From positions 1 to 59,886 of the forward strand of contig MU119510.1 of NCBI GenBank assembly GCA_014904845.1: a stretch of 59,886 bases of DNA, given 5' to 3'. A program made the translations under genes and the position numbers. Source of the DNA: Acephala macrosclerotiorum. Its lineage: Eukaryota; Ascomycota; Leotiomycetes; Helotiales; Mollisiaceae. Of this stretch, positions 23,532 through 35,266 are shown piece after piece (position 1 is the stretch's first letter; every line of letters starts with the position of its first letter). Below the pieces are notes generated by a model that was not told the origin of the DNA, made no database searches, and saw nothing but the letters and a program-made list of their open reading frames with translations.

Positions 23532-26500
23532 TTTTTTGACCCAAGAAAAGAAAACTGCAAAGAGATGTGAAGCAGCCCTATAACAACTTTGTACAGGAAG
23601 GAGAGGCTGGAACTTTATAAACCTTCTCCTCCAGACTAAGAGACGAAAGCCCACTTGCCGTTACCTATTCAAAGCAAAAATCCATCCATGGTTTGTTAGG
23701 CCACATCTTACTGTAACCATCAGGATCAAATCGATGCACGATATCTGCAGGTATCGGACTTCCTCCCAAATAGGCAGCGGCAGGAATATTGATTGGCCCG
23801 TTGGCAGGAACAAGGTCTCGACTTGGATGGAAAGTCCTCGTGTGTTGTCTCGACCTGCGGTCCAAGAGACATCACGAGAAGCCCGAGCTGTTAGAACCCC
23901 ATGAGCGGATCTTCCAATTCACCGAGATTAAGATACGGAGAACGCGGTCAAAAGCCTGGGTCTACAGGGTATGTGCCTTGTAACTGCCCTGTAATGTCTC
24001 AAGCTATGCCCTGAAGGGTGATCGCCCACATAGATCACAGTAAATACGCCTCGACCCACTAAAGAACGGGCTCTCAAGCCCCGAAGAGAACTAGAATTAT
24101 GGAGGAATACCTCAAGCGAGCTAATCAAAAAAAGATTACGGAGCTTAAGTAAGATATTATGGAGCATTACATAGCACATACCCTATAGGCCGTACGAAGT
24201 GACTTGACAAGGTTCTCAGCCTTACATCTAATAAGCTTTATGCACCGAGCTTGACTTAGAGGCTGAAGGCCCACTTCCCAACGCGGGAGGGGCATATGCT
24301 CTCATTTGACGACAATCGAATCAATAAACTAATGCATGTCTCAGTCGGCCTGGACGGGACATTTTGAGCGGTCAGCCGTCATGACTTGATGAGGCGCGAG
24401 AGAAAGCTGATGGAGTTGTGCGCGTTTTAGCGCCACAGGACCTTTAGTGGAGGGAGGCAGGCACACCCAACAGCCAACACACTGCTTGACACAAAGCGAA
24501 AGCGAGAAAGACAATCGAACGCGCTGATCATGCGGCTACTAAGCCTGGAGTAGGATCTATCTGGACATGAAAAGCGATTGGTAATTCGATAATGCCGTGT
24601 TCTCCACTTGTCCCGCGGGGTGCCCTCCGCTTCCTCTCCGCTCCTGACGATTGGTACCACTTGCTCTATTCTAAGAACATGTTCATCTCACTTGAATAGC
24701 CCCGTTTTCGCCGTGCTGCAGTTTATGATGGGACGAAATTTGGTATCGGATTGAGATCTGAGCTCAGCCCGGAGGCTGAGACGAAGCGAACTTACCGCCA
24801 AGACCGCCTGAGATTCCCAGGCTTATCCTACCTAGGTTAGACTCCAACCCTACGCTAGGGCTCTGCGGAACGACAGTCTCACGGGACATCATTCTTTCTT
24901 CAACGACGTCGAACATGATTCAGAATCTCATAGTGAATGCCGCAAGTCGCTGTTCTTGTCGCAGTCATGAAAGACAGTGCCATTGCCAAACCTCAACGAC
25001 CAGCGTCACGAAGTGAGCCATGGCAGAATATTCCAAGAAACCCAAAATACTCGTCCGATTTCCCGTGCGCTTTCTTTGCGCTTCTCGCATGGTTGTTGTC
25101 CCGTTTCCGAGGGCTTACCCTATGATTCCCAGCATCCAGTCGCCGACATCCTTCAAGGACCTGACAGCAGCGAGATCGCCGGTCTGGTGGAGTGAAGCAT
25201 GTCACTGCCAGGCCAGTATTGGACTGCGGGGTCGCTTCTTTACGCCACGGTTCTTCCTGTTGGTGTTGTGCAACTGCGCCCGACCTCACTTAGCTGCAAC
25301 CACTTTTGAAGTTTTTTCAGGGTTCAACCTCGAAGTAGGACCCTCTTTCGTCAATATTCCCCCATCTGAGCCCCCACGCGGGGAAGCTATTGTATCTCGA
25401 ACCGATTGGCTTCAGTTATCGTGTTGTGGACTCAGAATGTATGCTTGCAGGCTTTAGACCGTGGCGAAGAAAACACTTCGTGTTGTCCTGGACAAGCCAA
25501 CAACATGCTGAAGCTTACATGAGGCACACAGACCCCACTCCAAAAAAAGATGCAGTAGTTGGGGCGGTCTGCCCCGATTTCATGGGACGGTCTAAAGGAT
25601 AGACTTTAGTATAGACAGTTTCTTTGAATCATCTCCATCATCAGCTGTTCTTGAATGTAGTACGGTATAAGATCGTCCGAGGAGTGCCTATTGACTTGGC
25701 GAGAGACTTGAGATTGCAGATGCTCTTCTCTCGAGACTCGAGGCCTCTATCCCAACGTTCATAGTCTCGCGATATCGGGCAAGGCGGATACGGAGCAAGG
25801 ATTTCTCCGTACTTGACCAGAAGTGAACTCTGCAACGTGGCGAAGTGAGACATGTCTGCTCGTAAGAATTTCCTGGGGTTTCGAAATCAGACGAAACTAT
25901 TCAGGAGGCTGACTGTTATCTAGGAGGCTGACATCTAGTTTCTCACAGCCTTGTAGCACGACTGAAGTCCTTCAAATCCCACGACAGCAAGCATAATTCC
26001 CGTGTCGTGATCCAGGATTGAGAATGCCACTGCAGTTGTCAAAAATCCGAGTACGAGATGCAGTCAGCAATACTACGTAACCATGTATTACCATGCGACT
26101 CCAGGGTGGCATGGTGCTTTTGGCGAGTACGGCCACATGTCAGTAACTTGTAATCGCATGTACTGTACATGGAACAATAATCCTATGGCGCTACGTCTCA
26201 GCCAATCTCAACACTCTCCCAAACAAACACCTCACGGAAGTCCGTTATCGAACACTACATCTCACCGCCTCAATTTTTCAACCGTCAAACGCATCGAAAT
26301 GTTTTTGGACATGTCTCAGATCCGCATTTGTGTTCATCCGAAGGGATCGTTCCAGTTCGAGGTCGTCAGGCAGCCGGGTGTCGGCAAAAGAAATGTTTTT
26401 CGAACGCCCAAACGTCACGCGACGAATCTGCAGTGGTTCGGATATAGAACTGCACAGGTTCGGACTTCCACATCGACGTGCAACAAAAGTTTGAACTTTG

Positions 26501-28559
26501 AAATCTTGCCTACCACGTTATAAGAAGGCGGTCAGTGAACTCAAGGTATGGCTTTTGCGGCATGGAGGAGTCATGGTTCTGTCCAAGCCAAAACTTGTGG
26601 GGTAGATCGCGAGAAACATAGTGTCTTGGACGCGTAACTCTTCGACCCAATCGGAAAGTTAAGATCTCGGGAATCTGCCAAGCCGGCCCCGCAGACTGCG
26701 AAGTTTCGATAGTTCTGCTGCAGCGAAGAGATTCTTCAGGATCGTATGAGGTAACAGCATCAATGACGACAAGACTCTCTTACGGCTTCCACCAACGATA
26801 CGTGTCCCGGTTGACTTGAGTCTTGATGTCCTCCAACGCAGCACTGTGGGTATCTGTCCGTTGACAACTTTTCGGGTGGGCCGATTTCGAGAAGCCGGCA
26901 GCCAGTGAGACATATATTGAAGACATTCTTCGTAGCTCGATCGCGTGGTCCTTGAGATAATCATGTCTCGGAAGAGGGTTAGTCTTGCAGCTTGCAGCAG
27001 CTCACCAATCCAATCTATTCAGCAGCAGGACTGAGCAGAATTCCGGTACCAAGCACGACCGTCCCTAGAGAGCTTCTCCCATCCACTCGAGGAGCTACGA
27101 GAACTATGCACCTTCCTGGACCTGCGCGACTCTCGGAGACTTCTAGCATATTGCAGGACCTCAAGCATCCAAGGATACGCTGGGAACCCTCTGAGCTATC
27201 CACGGGTACCTGACAAGGCCACGCAATTCTCGGGGAATTCGAGCATTGCGTCCAGCAGGACTGCGAGGTACAAGCTACCATTGAATGACGGGGAATTCTC
27301 TTTAGGTATCAGCTCGGGTACCTGACAGGTTCATGCAACTTTCTGGACTTGCACAAGTTCCGGAAAATTTTGAAGTCTAAGAGATCCGTGAGATTAGATC
27401 CTGAACTTATTCCGTCAACAACTTGATTCAAAGACCAACTTCATCTTTACCCTCAAGGAAATACACCGAAGACACGAAGTTCGCTCAACGAGCATAGCAA
27501 AGGCTCCTCCTCCGAAGGGCTGATGAAAGGGAATCTTCAAATGGCAGACTAATATATCTAAACCGAGACCATCTCACTGACAATAGAGTTAGACTCAGTT
27601 CCTTTTTTGCCGGGCCATAGTCATCCAACATGGCTGAATCTTCCGTGGGTCAAACAACGAACCCCCTCCCAACTACGAGCTTTTGCGAAGGACAGCAGAC
27701 TCCGATCGATTCCAGAATAAGACGCAAGGTTCTGCTCCATTGCAGGAGCGTCGAACACACTTCCAAGATACCCTTTCACGCTGACATCACTTAGACGTAG
27801 GTTGTCAACGAACAATCGCTAGTGATTTCAATAATTGAAGTTCACGCCTCCAGCAGTCTGCAATATCGAATTAAATGGGCAGATTCTCAACAGATTCCGA
27901 ACAAAGACGAAGAGGAAGTTTGACTCTCGATGCACAATCCCGACTGAGGAAACATCTCCCGAACTGATAGCAGGCTGCAAGAATGTTCGACGAATGTCCG
28001 CGAACATACGAATGATGAGCATCGATACCGAGACGATCCGATATAATACTTTCCGGGCAGCATGAAGACTGCTTAGGGCTAGAGCAGGTGGACAGAGCCA
28101 CAATAAGAAAAAATATGAGACTTCAAGTAGGAAAGAAAGGTACCGGGATTGACGAAAAGGTAGGGGGCCCGCTCTGCTCGTCTTTCAATAAATTTAGCGA
28201 GAATAAGGACTTGAATTGCTCTCAGTAGATGCACAAAGAAGCTCGGGAGATGTAGACAACCCTGTATCCTTAGACACTCAACTCGGCATCCAAGGGCTTT
28301 CTTCTATGGTGTCGTGTGTGTCGTTGTGAAGCGGCCGAAAAATAACAGGCACTTGCCACATGCCCAAACCCATCAAAGTGTCTATGGCCCTCTGGCGTCC
28401 CGAATTCATCATCCTCGTCACATATCTGCCAATGTCGAATCGAGTGTGAACCAATTTCGTGTCTTGCGAAATGCGTCATATTGTTGTGATCGCTATCTTC
28501 GTATGCACCAAGCAGCAGCAAACCCATTTCCATGCCAGAACCCCTAAGAAAAAGACCCT
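23532..28559. other. Long gene-poor stretch, ~5 kb
   Basis: Base-balanced but without a convincing gene. 23532-23660 is the oxidase promoter and leader. A minus-strand frame at 23665-23865 (ANGPINIPAAAYLGG, DPDGYSKMWPNKPWMD) has coding-like composition and may be a gene fragment. Frames at 25020-25457 and 26083-26523 (+) lack any family signature. 27106-27390 contains weak internal repeats (GGTACCTGACA twice, CTGGACCTGCGCG/CTGGACTTGCACA). C/T differences between the repeats suggest old, lightly RIPed transposon remnants. Confidence 0.4.
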
Positions 28560-29381
28560 TTACATGACGACTCCGGAGTTGCTTGCAATACGCTATGTCC
28601 AGATTAGCTCGATTCCGTAGGAGGAGGAGGATGGTAGAACGTACTGGCCAGAGCTCAGCTGCCTCCTTTCCGACTGGTCCTGTGATTGCTGATCCCTTCA
28701 TCTCTCCCTTGGGGTTGACGATCTGTGTAAAACCCATCAGCATTCGTGTTCCTCAATCAATTCCTTGCCCAACTTCGATCGTGTGGTTCCAAATCCCCGA
28801 AGCATCCTTCAAACACCTGCCACAAGGAAATCCGCACTCACCACACCAGCGTTATCCTCGAAGTACAAGAAGACACCATCGGTTCGTCTCCATGGCTTGC
28901 TCTGTCTGACGATAACCGCAGGCATAACCTTCTTTCTCAACTCAGGCTTTCCCTTCTTGACAGTCGCCATAACCATATCTCCAACACCGCCAGCCGGCAT
29001 ACGGTTGAGACGCGCACCAATACCCTTGACGGAGATGATGTAGAGATTACGGGCACCGCTGTTGTCGCAGCAGTTCATGACTGCGCCGCTGTTCTAGCTA
29101 TCAGCATATTTCCTTCAAACATGTACTTGTATGGTATTGTATGGGCAGGACGACGGATCTGCTATCGTGGAGAGAATTCGAGGAGAATTCGAATCGAGAC
29201 TCGACGTACACTGGGAGACCGAGGGTCATCTTTAGCTTGCCACCTGGGGCACCACGTCTGTGATTTCATCGTCAGTTCAATTCTCGATCATTTTTTTCTT
29301 TCCTAACTCGCGGTCGCATTGCGCGATTCGAGTCACAGAAAAACTGGGGGGATGGATGGCACATACGAAATCTTTGCCATC
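28560..29381 (-). CDS. RPL23: 60S ribosomal protein L23 (uL14)
   Basis: Five exons (minus): 29368-29381, 29210-29257, 28842-29088, 28645-28722, 28560-28592. These total 420 nt, 139 aa, the normal length for eukaryotic uL14. The protein starts MAKIS, spliced to [20 protein letters not shown]. The core shows [46 protein letters not shown] and [13 protein letters not shown], then [18 protein letters not shown] and the last exon [10 protein letters not shown]. All introns have GT-AG ends (GTATGT, GTACGT, GTGAGT, GTACGT donors) of 52-121 nt; a first exon of only 14 nt is usual for fungal ribosomal protein genes. The protein sits in the large subunit at the intersubunit face. I saw no snoRNA boxes in the introns. 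Confidence 0.96.
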
Positions 29382-30140
29382 TCGAAGGTAGATCTTTGAT
29401 TGCCGTGAAGAAGTCAAAGATGGATGGTGTATGCGGGGATGTCGAAAATTCGAAGTTCGTCGCCGTAAATTTAGTGGTGTTGAAATCCAGTGTGCGTTAA
29501 GCGAGCGGATTAAGGTTTTGCCGGCTCCGGCTTTGTTATTGTACTTTGCGACGAAAACTTCCGAGGTTGAGGTCAGTTACGATAATCAAGATCGAAATAC
29601 TATAATCTTGATCTTCACTGGAAGCACAGAGCTTCGAGATGTTTGTTTAGAAGTTTTTATCTTGTTCTGGATGAGATTTGGCTCGTTTCTCAAGCTCGTC
29701 ATTCTTTCAGAATCGTGTTGCGTTTTTTCAGGGCAGGGACTTGAGATCGGATTACGGATCTCGTAGCGGACCTCTAATACTATGCATCTCATGTTTGTTT
29801 TTGTCCTCCTACTCACTAGAGGTGGTATATTGCCTGAAAGGTGACGATTGTTGTAAATCACGTGATTGGGACTATATATATTCCTTCCTTTCTAATCTGA
29901 TCGGGCAGTGGCCGATGATCTCGGTTCTTCAAAGGCTCAGGCAACCTTACTAAAGATTTACTTTTTTGGGGCGACCTAAGATAGCCTTGCTGTAAGCCTA
30001 GATGGCTGCGCCAGTGGACAACTCAGCACCCATGCAAACGCACCTAATCACTTCTCAAAGAATATCAACCTCAATTTCTGCTTCACGATCATATACTTGT
30101 TTGACAAACGTTTTATTCGTCAGTATTTTATATTGCAGAA
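29382..30140. promoter_or_regulatory. Divergent upstream region of RPL23 and the QLQ-domain gene
   Basis: This 759-bp non-coding region serves RPL23 (minus) and the gene at 30141 (plus). It contains AATCACGTGATT (29858-29869), a perfect palindromic CACGTG box that could bind a bHLH factor. 29982-30030 (AGCCTTGCTGTAAGCCTAG and GGCTGCGCCAG) reappears at about 30980-31026, marking the start of a tandem duplication. Confidence 0.45.
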
Positions 30141-30713
30141 ATGGCCGTCCAGCGTCAATCTGAGGTCTTTCTGACTGGCAAAGATGCCGTTCACCACACC
30201 CTCACTGGGGAATGGATGGTCTACAGCCTTCCCATCGACAAGCCGAAACAAGACCTCACAATCAAGAATACACAAATTTCTACTCGTCAACGATATATTA
30301 GAGCATCGGCTGCATCTCAATCCCAAGTCCAGACAACTTCAATCATCGAACACTCGAAGCCTCGTCAAGTTGCAGGTTACGTGTCAAGGAGAACTGACAG
30401 GACGGTTAACGCCCTGCCACCACCGAAGCGGAAAGCTAAGAATTTTGGTGGAGGCAAGGAAGATCAGAATGACGAGCCTGAGTATGGAAAGGAAAATAAG
30501 AACGAAGATGGCAATGGGGGTAGAGATCACGACCATGATGCCGATAAAGCAAGCATGTTCAATCCGAATTTCACGCAGACACAACTCAGCATATTGAAGC
30601 ATCAGATCTATGCCTTCAAGTGTTTGACGAAGAATATTGGCATTCCTGCATATACTCAAGAACAACTCTTCACAGCTCAGGAAGAGGGGGTTCCAGTTGC
30701 GGAGCTGCAATAG
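30141..30713 (+). CDS. Small QLQ-domain protein
   Basis: A single exon encodes 190 aa with ATG preceded by GCAGAA. Order: variable N-terminus, a basic linker (YVSRRTD, LPPPKRKAK, a plausible nuclear localisation signal), a low-complexity Asp/Glu/Asn stretch (~105-138), then FTQTQLSILKHQIYAFKCL at ~144-162 and KNIGIPAYTQEQL, which match the QLQ motif of Snf2/Brg1-type remodellers (F-x-x-x-Q-L-x-x-L-x-x-Q-I). The protein stops 10-15 residues after the motif, so it has no ATPase. QLQ motifs mediate protein contacts, so this may be a nuclear adaptor or a fragment duplicated from a SNF2/STH1-like gene. Its neighbour at 31125 is a partial paralogue. Confidence 0.65.
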   Translation: MAVQRQSEVFLTGKDAVHHTLTGEWMVYSLPIDKPKQDLTIKNTQISTRQRYIRASAASQSQVQTTSIIEHSKPRQVAGYVSRRTDRTVNALPPPKRKAKNFGGGKEDQNDEPEYGKENKNEDGNGGRDHDHDADKASMFNPNFTQTQLSILKHQIYAFKCLTKNIGIPAYTQEQLFTAQEEGVPVAELQ

Positions 30714-31124
30714 GGAGACCAGGGCTACAGTCAATAAACGCAAAAGAGGTTAGTCGACTCTCGTACCATGCCAAAATGCAGATATTGAGGTTTGAACAGC
30801 TATGTGCTATCAGGGAGGATGCTCTATAATACTTGGCGACATTTGTACCGCATGATACAAAACCGCTTCGAAAATACGTACCAAGTACTCTCACGCGTCT
30901 GGCAGGCCTACAAATAGGAACCTGCAGTTTCACAAGGATTTTCAAGTCTCGTCGAAATTTATGTTGCTATGGTATACTTAAACAGCCTTGCTGCAAGCCT
31001 AGTGTGGCTGTGCCAGCGTTCGGCTCAACCATCACTTTCTTGGCCTCCTTCTCTGTGAGCGTCAATCTCTAATTTCTCGTTCACCATCACAACTTTACAT
31101 TTTAAAGAACATAAGGCACCAGGC

Positions 31125-31943
31125 ATGGCCGCCAATTACGGATCTGAAATCCAACCGGCCACCGGCGACGCCGTTTCTAGCAAGGCATCACCCCAGACAA
31201 CGAACGATGAGAACCACAGCCTGACCATGCCGGCCGAAAGTCCACCGAATCCCCTTCGACAAAAGTATATACGAGCAACTTATGAACGAACGCCTTATGT
31301 ACCGCCATCTCGAGTCCAAGTCGTTCCAGTTGTCCAACACTCAGAGCCACGCTCAGTAACTGCTCACGTGTCACGAAGGAGCGACTAGAGAGTCACAGCC
31401 TTGCCACCCCCTAAAAGGCGAAGAGATCTAGACACAGCAGGCAAGAACAATGGCCAGAGCGATGAGCCTGATCAGGATAAAGAGGGAAGCAATGAGGATC
31501 AGCGAGACAGAGGTGATGGCGATGGTGAAGAAGGTCCTGCTTTGCAACCGATAGAGGGAGAAGAGAGCGAAGAGGAAAGTGATGAAGAATACGAAAGTGC
31601 TTTGGAAGACCCCTGGCCTGATGACATCTGGAACGAGAACATAGAGAAAAGGACCCAAGAGGAAGCGCAGGTAGCTCTCAAGCAGCGAAATACAGTTGGG
31701 GGACAGTGGACAAAACACTACGAAAAAACACGCATTGCAATGCGTCTCGACGGTCCAGGATTCATCCACAGCTCAACATTGCCGCCAAGTTGCGCCTGCC
31801 ACCCCAATAGCTTGGCCACCAAGCCCCCACAGTCAGAACCTTACGGCTATCAATTATTTGCCTTGGGATATGAAGTCTGGCAATTTGAAGGAATTTCTAA
31901 GGTCGAGTTTTGTCACAAGCCCGAGGTCCTGTTGAGAGATTGA
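31125..31943 (+). pseudogene. Paralogue of the QLQ-protein gene with in-frame TAG
   Basis: The frame begins with ATG at 31125 and runs 87 codons to TAG at 31386-31388, exactly where the linker shared with the upstream copy continues (VSRRSD, stop, RVTALPPPKRRR). The same frame is then open for 180 more codons to 31943, through an acidic region (EGEESEEESDEEYESALED) and DPWPDDIWNENIEKRTQEE. The QLQ motif is missing. A tryptophan-rich frame overlaps the end at 31910-32113 (AGWVWDNPCQMWHRPGWDD), suggesting a frame break or unrecognised intron there. It is most simply a pseudogene. Alternatives: stop readthrough, or a ~90-nt intron ending at CGACTAG (31299-31388, in frame). Confidence 0.6.
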
Positions 31944-32603
31944 TAAAAGCGGGTTGGGTATGGGATAATCCTTGCCAGATGTGGCATCGCCCAGGATGGG
32001 ATGATTATGTGAAGACGAAGTGGTGGATGGATGTTCTCCCAATAGACTTTCAGAATGTGCCTGAACGCGCCAAAAGGGGCGTAGAATCCAAAACGATGGG
32101 GAAGGATCTCTGAGGGTCAAGTGCGTTCCCAGGCAGAAAGGATGCCCAAGGAATTGCAGTACCTTGTCAAAATACACCAGAGCATTTTTGCTGGCCCCGA
32201 GACATCCCTGCTATATCTTCATCGCGTTCTAAAGTACTAGGGGAGATGAAATTGTCAATTACCTTACGAGATTCTATGACTTCAGAATCCTAATCACATA
32301 TCTTTTCGTTCAGAATCTCTGACTGGAATAATGGCCAAAGGGGGTGCATTTCAAGGCTTGTTCCATTGCAAATGACTTCGTGAAACCGCAAACCTGTATT
32401 TTTTTACATCGTAAGAGAAATCCCGGCTACACACTGTTGGAACCGGGAGGTTCCAATGCTACCGTCAGGGTGAAGGGGCTTTCAGCTCCAACTGCACCGT
32501 TTATGTGCTGCACCTTTGATGAAATGCCCCCCAATGAAATATCCATCATGAAATATCCCCAATGAGCCCCAAAACGCCACGCTGCAAATTTTTAAAGTAC
32601 AGT
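31944..32603. other. Intergenic, with tail of the broken paralogue
   Basis: 31944-32113 continues the Trp-rich frame noted for the paralogue. The rest is non-coding and includes the likely 3' region of RPD3 (minus). No other gene seen. Confidence 0.45.
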
Positions 32604-34657
32604 TTATGGCTCAGCAGCAGATGGTTCTGTTTTGGCAGCTGGCTCAGCAGTCTCCGCAGGAGGAGCCTCGGCCATAGGTACATCCTCGCTAGCAGTAGCT
32701 TCTACCGCAGTCAGTGTAGCCTCGGCTAGAGTTGCCTCTGACGCCTTCACCTCCTCTGCTTGTGGTTGCTTAGCTGCCTCTGGCTCAGGAGCTTTCGATG
32801 CTGCTTCTGGAGCGGGTGATAGAGCGGTACTACCCATCTCGACATCTGAACCGGCGCTGATATTCCTACGCTTCGGTCCCTGCTTTGCTGAAATTCCATT
32901 CGCCTTATTGCCCTCCTCATCCTCGCTCTCATAGAACTCATCATCTCTCTCGACTCTTTGATCCCAACGACGCTTTGTGTTTCGTTTATCCTTGTTCATG
33001 TCTTCGTCTTCATCATCAAGAATGTCATCATCTTCGTCGGTGGTGCCGGTAAGGGTGGTGCGAGGGACGTCGGTCATTTGAACGGATGGAGCATAGGCAG
33101 TCTTCTTCAGGTTCTCGATGACTTGGGTCTTGATCTTCTCCAGATACTCTCTTGAATTGGCATTTTCCATGTTCGAAGCACGGACGTCAAGTTCGTAGTC
33201 AGGACCATAGTACTGCAGCAAGTCAGAAATCCGTTTTGAACAACGCTGAAATAGGGGCTTACCTCGTAGTACTCGTTGAATGGTAAAACGCGGTTCAACT
33301 CCTGTCCAACCAAAACACCAGTCTCATAGGCCCAGGTACGAGCAACGTTGCGCATAGTATATCCACCACCGCCAAGGACAAGAGTTGGAAGGTTGAAGCT
33401 CTTGACATAGGAAACGCAGTTGGCGTGACCTCTCATGCTGAGGTTGAAGCAACCAAGACGATCGCCAGACAAGCTGTCACCACCGCATTGAAGAACCACG
33501 GCTTCAGGTTGATAATAATCCATGACGGCCTTAATGACAGGTTCGAAAATGGACTTGTAGGTAACATCATCGATGCCGTCGCGAAGTGGGAAGTTGACGG
33601 CGTAGTTCTTGCCTTGGCCAACACCAATATCGCGAAGCTCGCCAGTTCCCGGGAAATACTCTCCGTATTTGTGGAATGACACAGTCATGACTCGGTCAGT
33701 GGTGTAGAAAGCCTCCTCAACGCCATCACCGTGATGAACGTCGATATCAATGTAGAGAACTCGCTTCTTGAATCGTAGAAGTTCAATTATACCAAGAACG
33801 ATGTCTGCGATCATTTAGCGGGGTTCAAGGGAGGGGGGGAATTACCGTTACCATTAACGTAGCAGAAACCACTTGCTTCGCTCTTCTTCGCGTGATGAAG
33901 ACCTCCTGCCCAGTTGACGGCGATATCGCACTTGCCACGATTGAGACGTGCAGCTCCCTCCATGCTACCACCAGCGCTGATGCCGCAGAACTCGAACAGT
34001 CCGTCGAAGACAGGACAATCGTCACCAACATTGTATTTTCCTTGCTCCTTCGAGAAAGAGTCCATGTTATCGGGCGTGACCTTCTGGAGGAAGTCGATAT
34101 ATTCATCGGTATGGAATTGTGTCATCTCATGACGAGTAGCAGGTTTGGCGCGCTGAGAAAATCATTAGCAACAGTCAACGAAGAGTCTATGATTTCGTGA
34201 CGAGGCAAGGGCAGAACAAATGAAGTAATATGTATACACGGAATCTGAAGGTGAATAATATACGGCAGAACAGAGAGAGCAGCGCCATGAGACTCTCATT
34301 CTGGGCTCAACAGACCCAAGGAGCTCATGCAACACGACTAAGTGCCAGGCACGGGCTCTGCGGTACGAAGCAAATCTGCGAATGTATGCTCAGGGTAGCC
34401 GAGGGCTAGGAGGTCCTCAAAGTACAGAGCGAAAAACATGCTCAAAAACAGAACCCTAAACTCACATAGATCTCCATCTTGTTGTAGGTGCCATAGTTCA
34501 TGATCAAGCTGTGCGCCAATCGAATTCTATGAGGCTTCATAGGGTGGCCAGCAACGTAGGCGTAGTTTCCAACATCAGAGTCGTAGAAGTATGCGACTCG
34601 TTTCTTCGTACTTGGGCCATCTGCAGGAGGGTCGAGGGGCGCGAAGGTGGAGGTCAT
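32604..34657 (-). CDS. RPD3: Class I histone deacetylase Rpd3
   Basis: Four exons (minus): 34466-34657, 33852-34152, 33263-33804, 32604-33212; 1644 nt, 547 aa. Introns are 313, 47 and 50 nt. The fold covers residues ~17-400: [52 protein letters not shown] (His150/His151 pair), [15 protein letters not shown] (zinc ligands Asp186, His188), [15 protein letters not shown] (zinc ligand Asp274) and [18 protein letters not shown] (catalytic Tyr). All active-site residues are present. The C-terminal ~150 residues are disordered: acidic ([17 protein letters not shown]), then Ala/Pro/Glu-rich. It removes acetyl groups from histone tails in Sin3-type corepressor complexes in the nucleus. It is divergent from RPN11, 609 bp apart. 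Confidence 0.96.
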
Positions 34658-35266
34658 TTTGAAAGCGCAGGGGAAGAAACGAAACGAAGAATTGTGAACT
34701 GTATTCGGGAGGTAGAAATAGATCAAAGACGGAAATGAGTGTGTCGTTGCATTCGGGGATGTGTTGTCGTAGATGGTGGAACAAATATCGAGGGGAAGAA
34801 ATTCAAGACGAGGTTGAAGGAGATATTCGCGGCTGTGAATCGAAGGTAAGCTGCTTCACTTTCCTTGGAGCGGCACTTGCCGAGTATGGCCAAGGCTGGG
34901 TATAGTGACAATGATAAAGATTCACTGTCCAATTCGCACAATAGTAAGCAGAAACTTTCTCTGCACGTGACAGTATTATTACTCAAACTGTGGAATCTTT
35001 CTCGCTGCTTCTAGAGCCCTTGCCATTGATCTTTTCGTAGATACATTTGGCGTCGACGAGGCTGCATGCGAGGCTGGAAAAAGCGCTTTACCTTTCTCGG
35101 ATTAGTCAACCGCGTCTTCTCAAGCTTGCCTTGAGCTCTCAAAGCGCATCAACATCTGCAAAAAGTGACACTTTGTGGCAACGAACTCAAACGACTCTAC
35201 GACTTCATTTCTCTCCCCTCTTCGAAACCATCTTCGCAGAGCTGATAGTTACGTACGCCGCCCAAG
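34658..35266. promoter_or_regulatory. Bidirectional promoter between RPD3 and RPN11
   Basis: 609 bp separate the two start codons. The sequence is base-balanced and holds pyrimidine-rich leader sequence on both sides. I did not find a canonical proteasome element (GGTGGCAAA) or a clear TATA box. Short open frames here are non-coding. Confidence 0.55.

Larger units (their letters stand above)
29980..31970 (+). repeat. Tandem gene duplication, unit ~1 kb
   Basis: The leader AGCCTTGCTG.AAGCCTAG is repeated at 29982 and 30980 (offset ~998 bp). The two reading frames begin at 30141 and 31125 (offset 984 bp). Both encode RQ[RK]YIRA, EHS/QHSEPR, YVSRRTD/HVSRRSD and ALPPPKR in the same order. Similarity ends in the acidic linker, after which copy 1 has a QLQ domain and copy 2 a different tail. 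Confidence 0.8.

Noticed and set aside
25020..25457. 145-codon plus frame
   Set aside because: No domain, signal or conserved pattern; lies in gene-poor sequence.
26083..26523. 146-codon plus frame
   Set aside because: Same reasons; composition not coding-like.
28723..29367. snoRNA genes in RPL23 introns
   Set aside because: Ribosomal protein introns often host snoRNAs, but I found no paired C and D boxes or H/ACA features.
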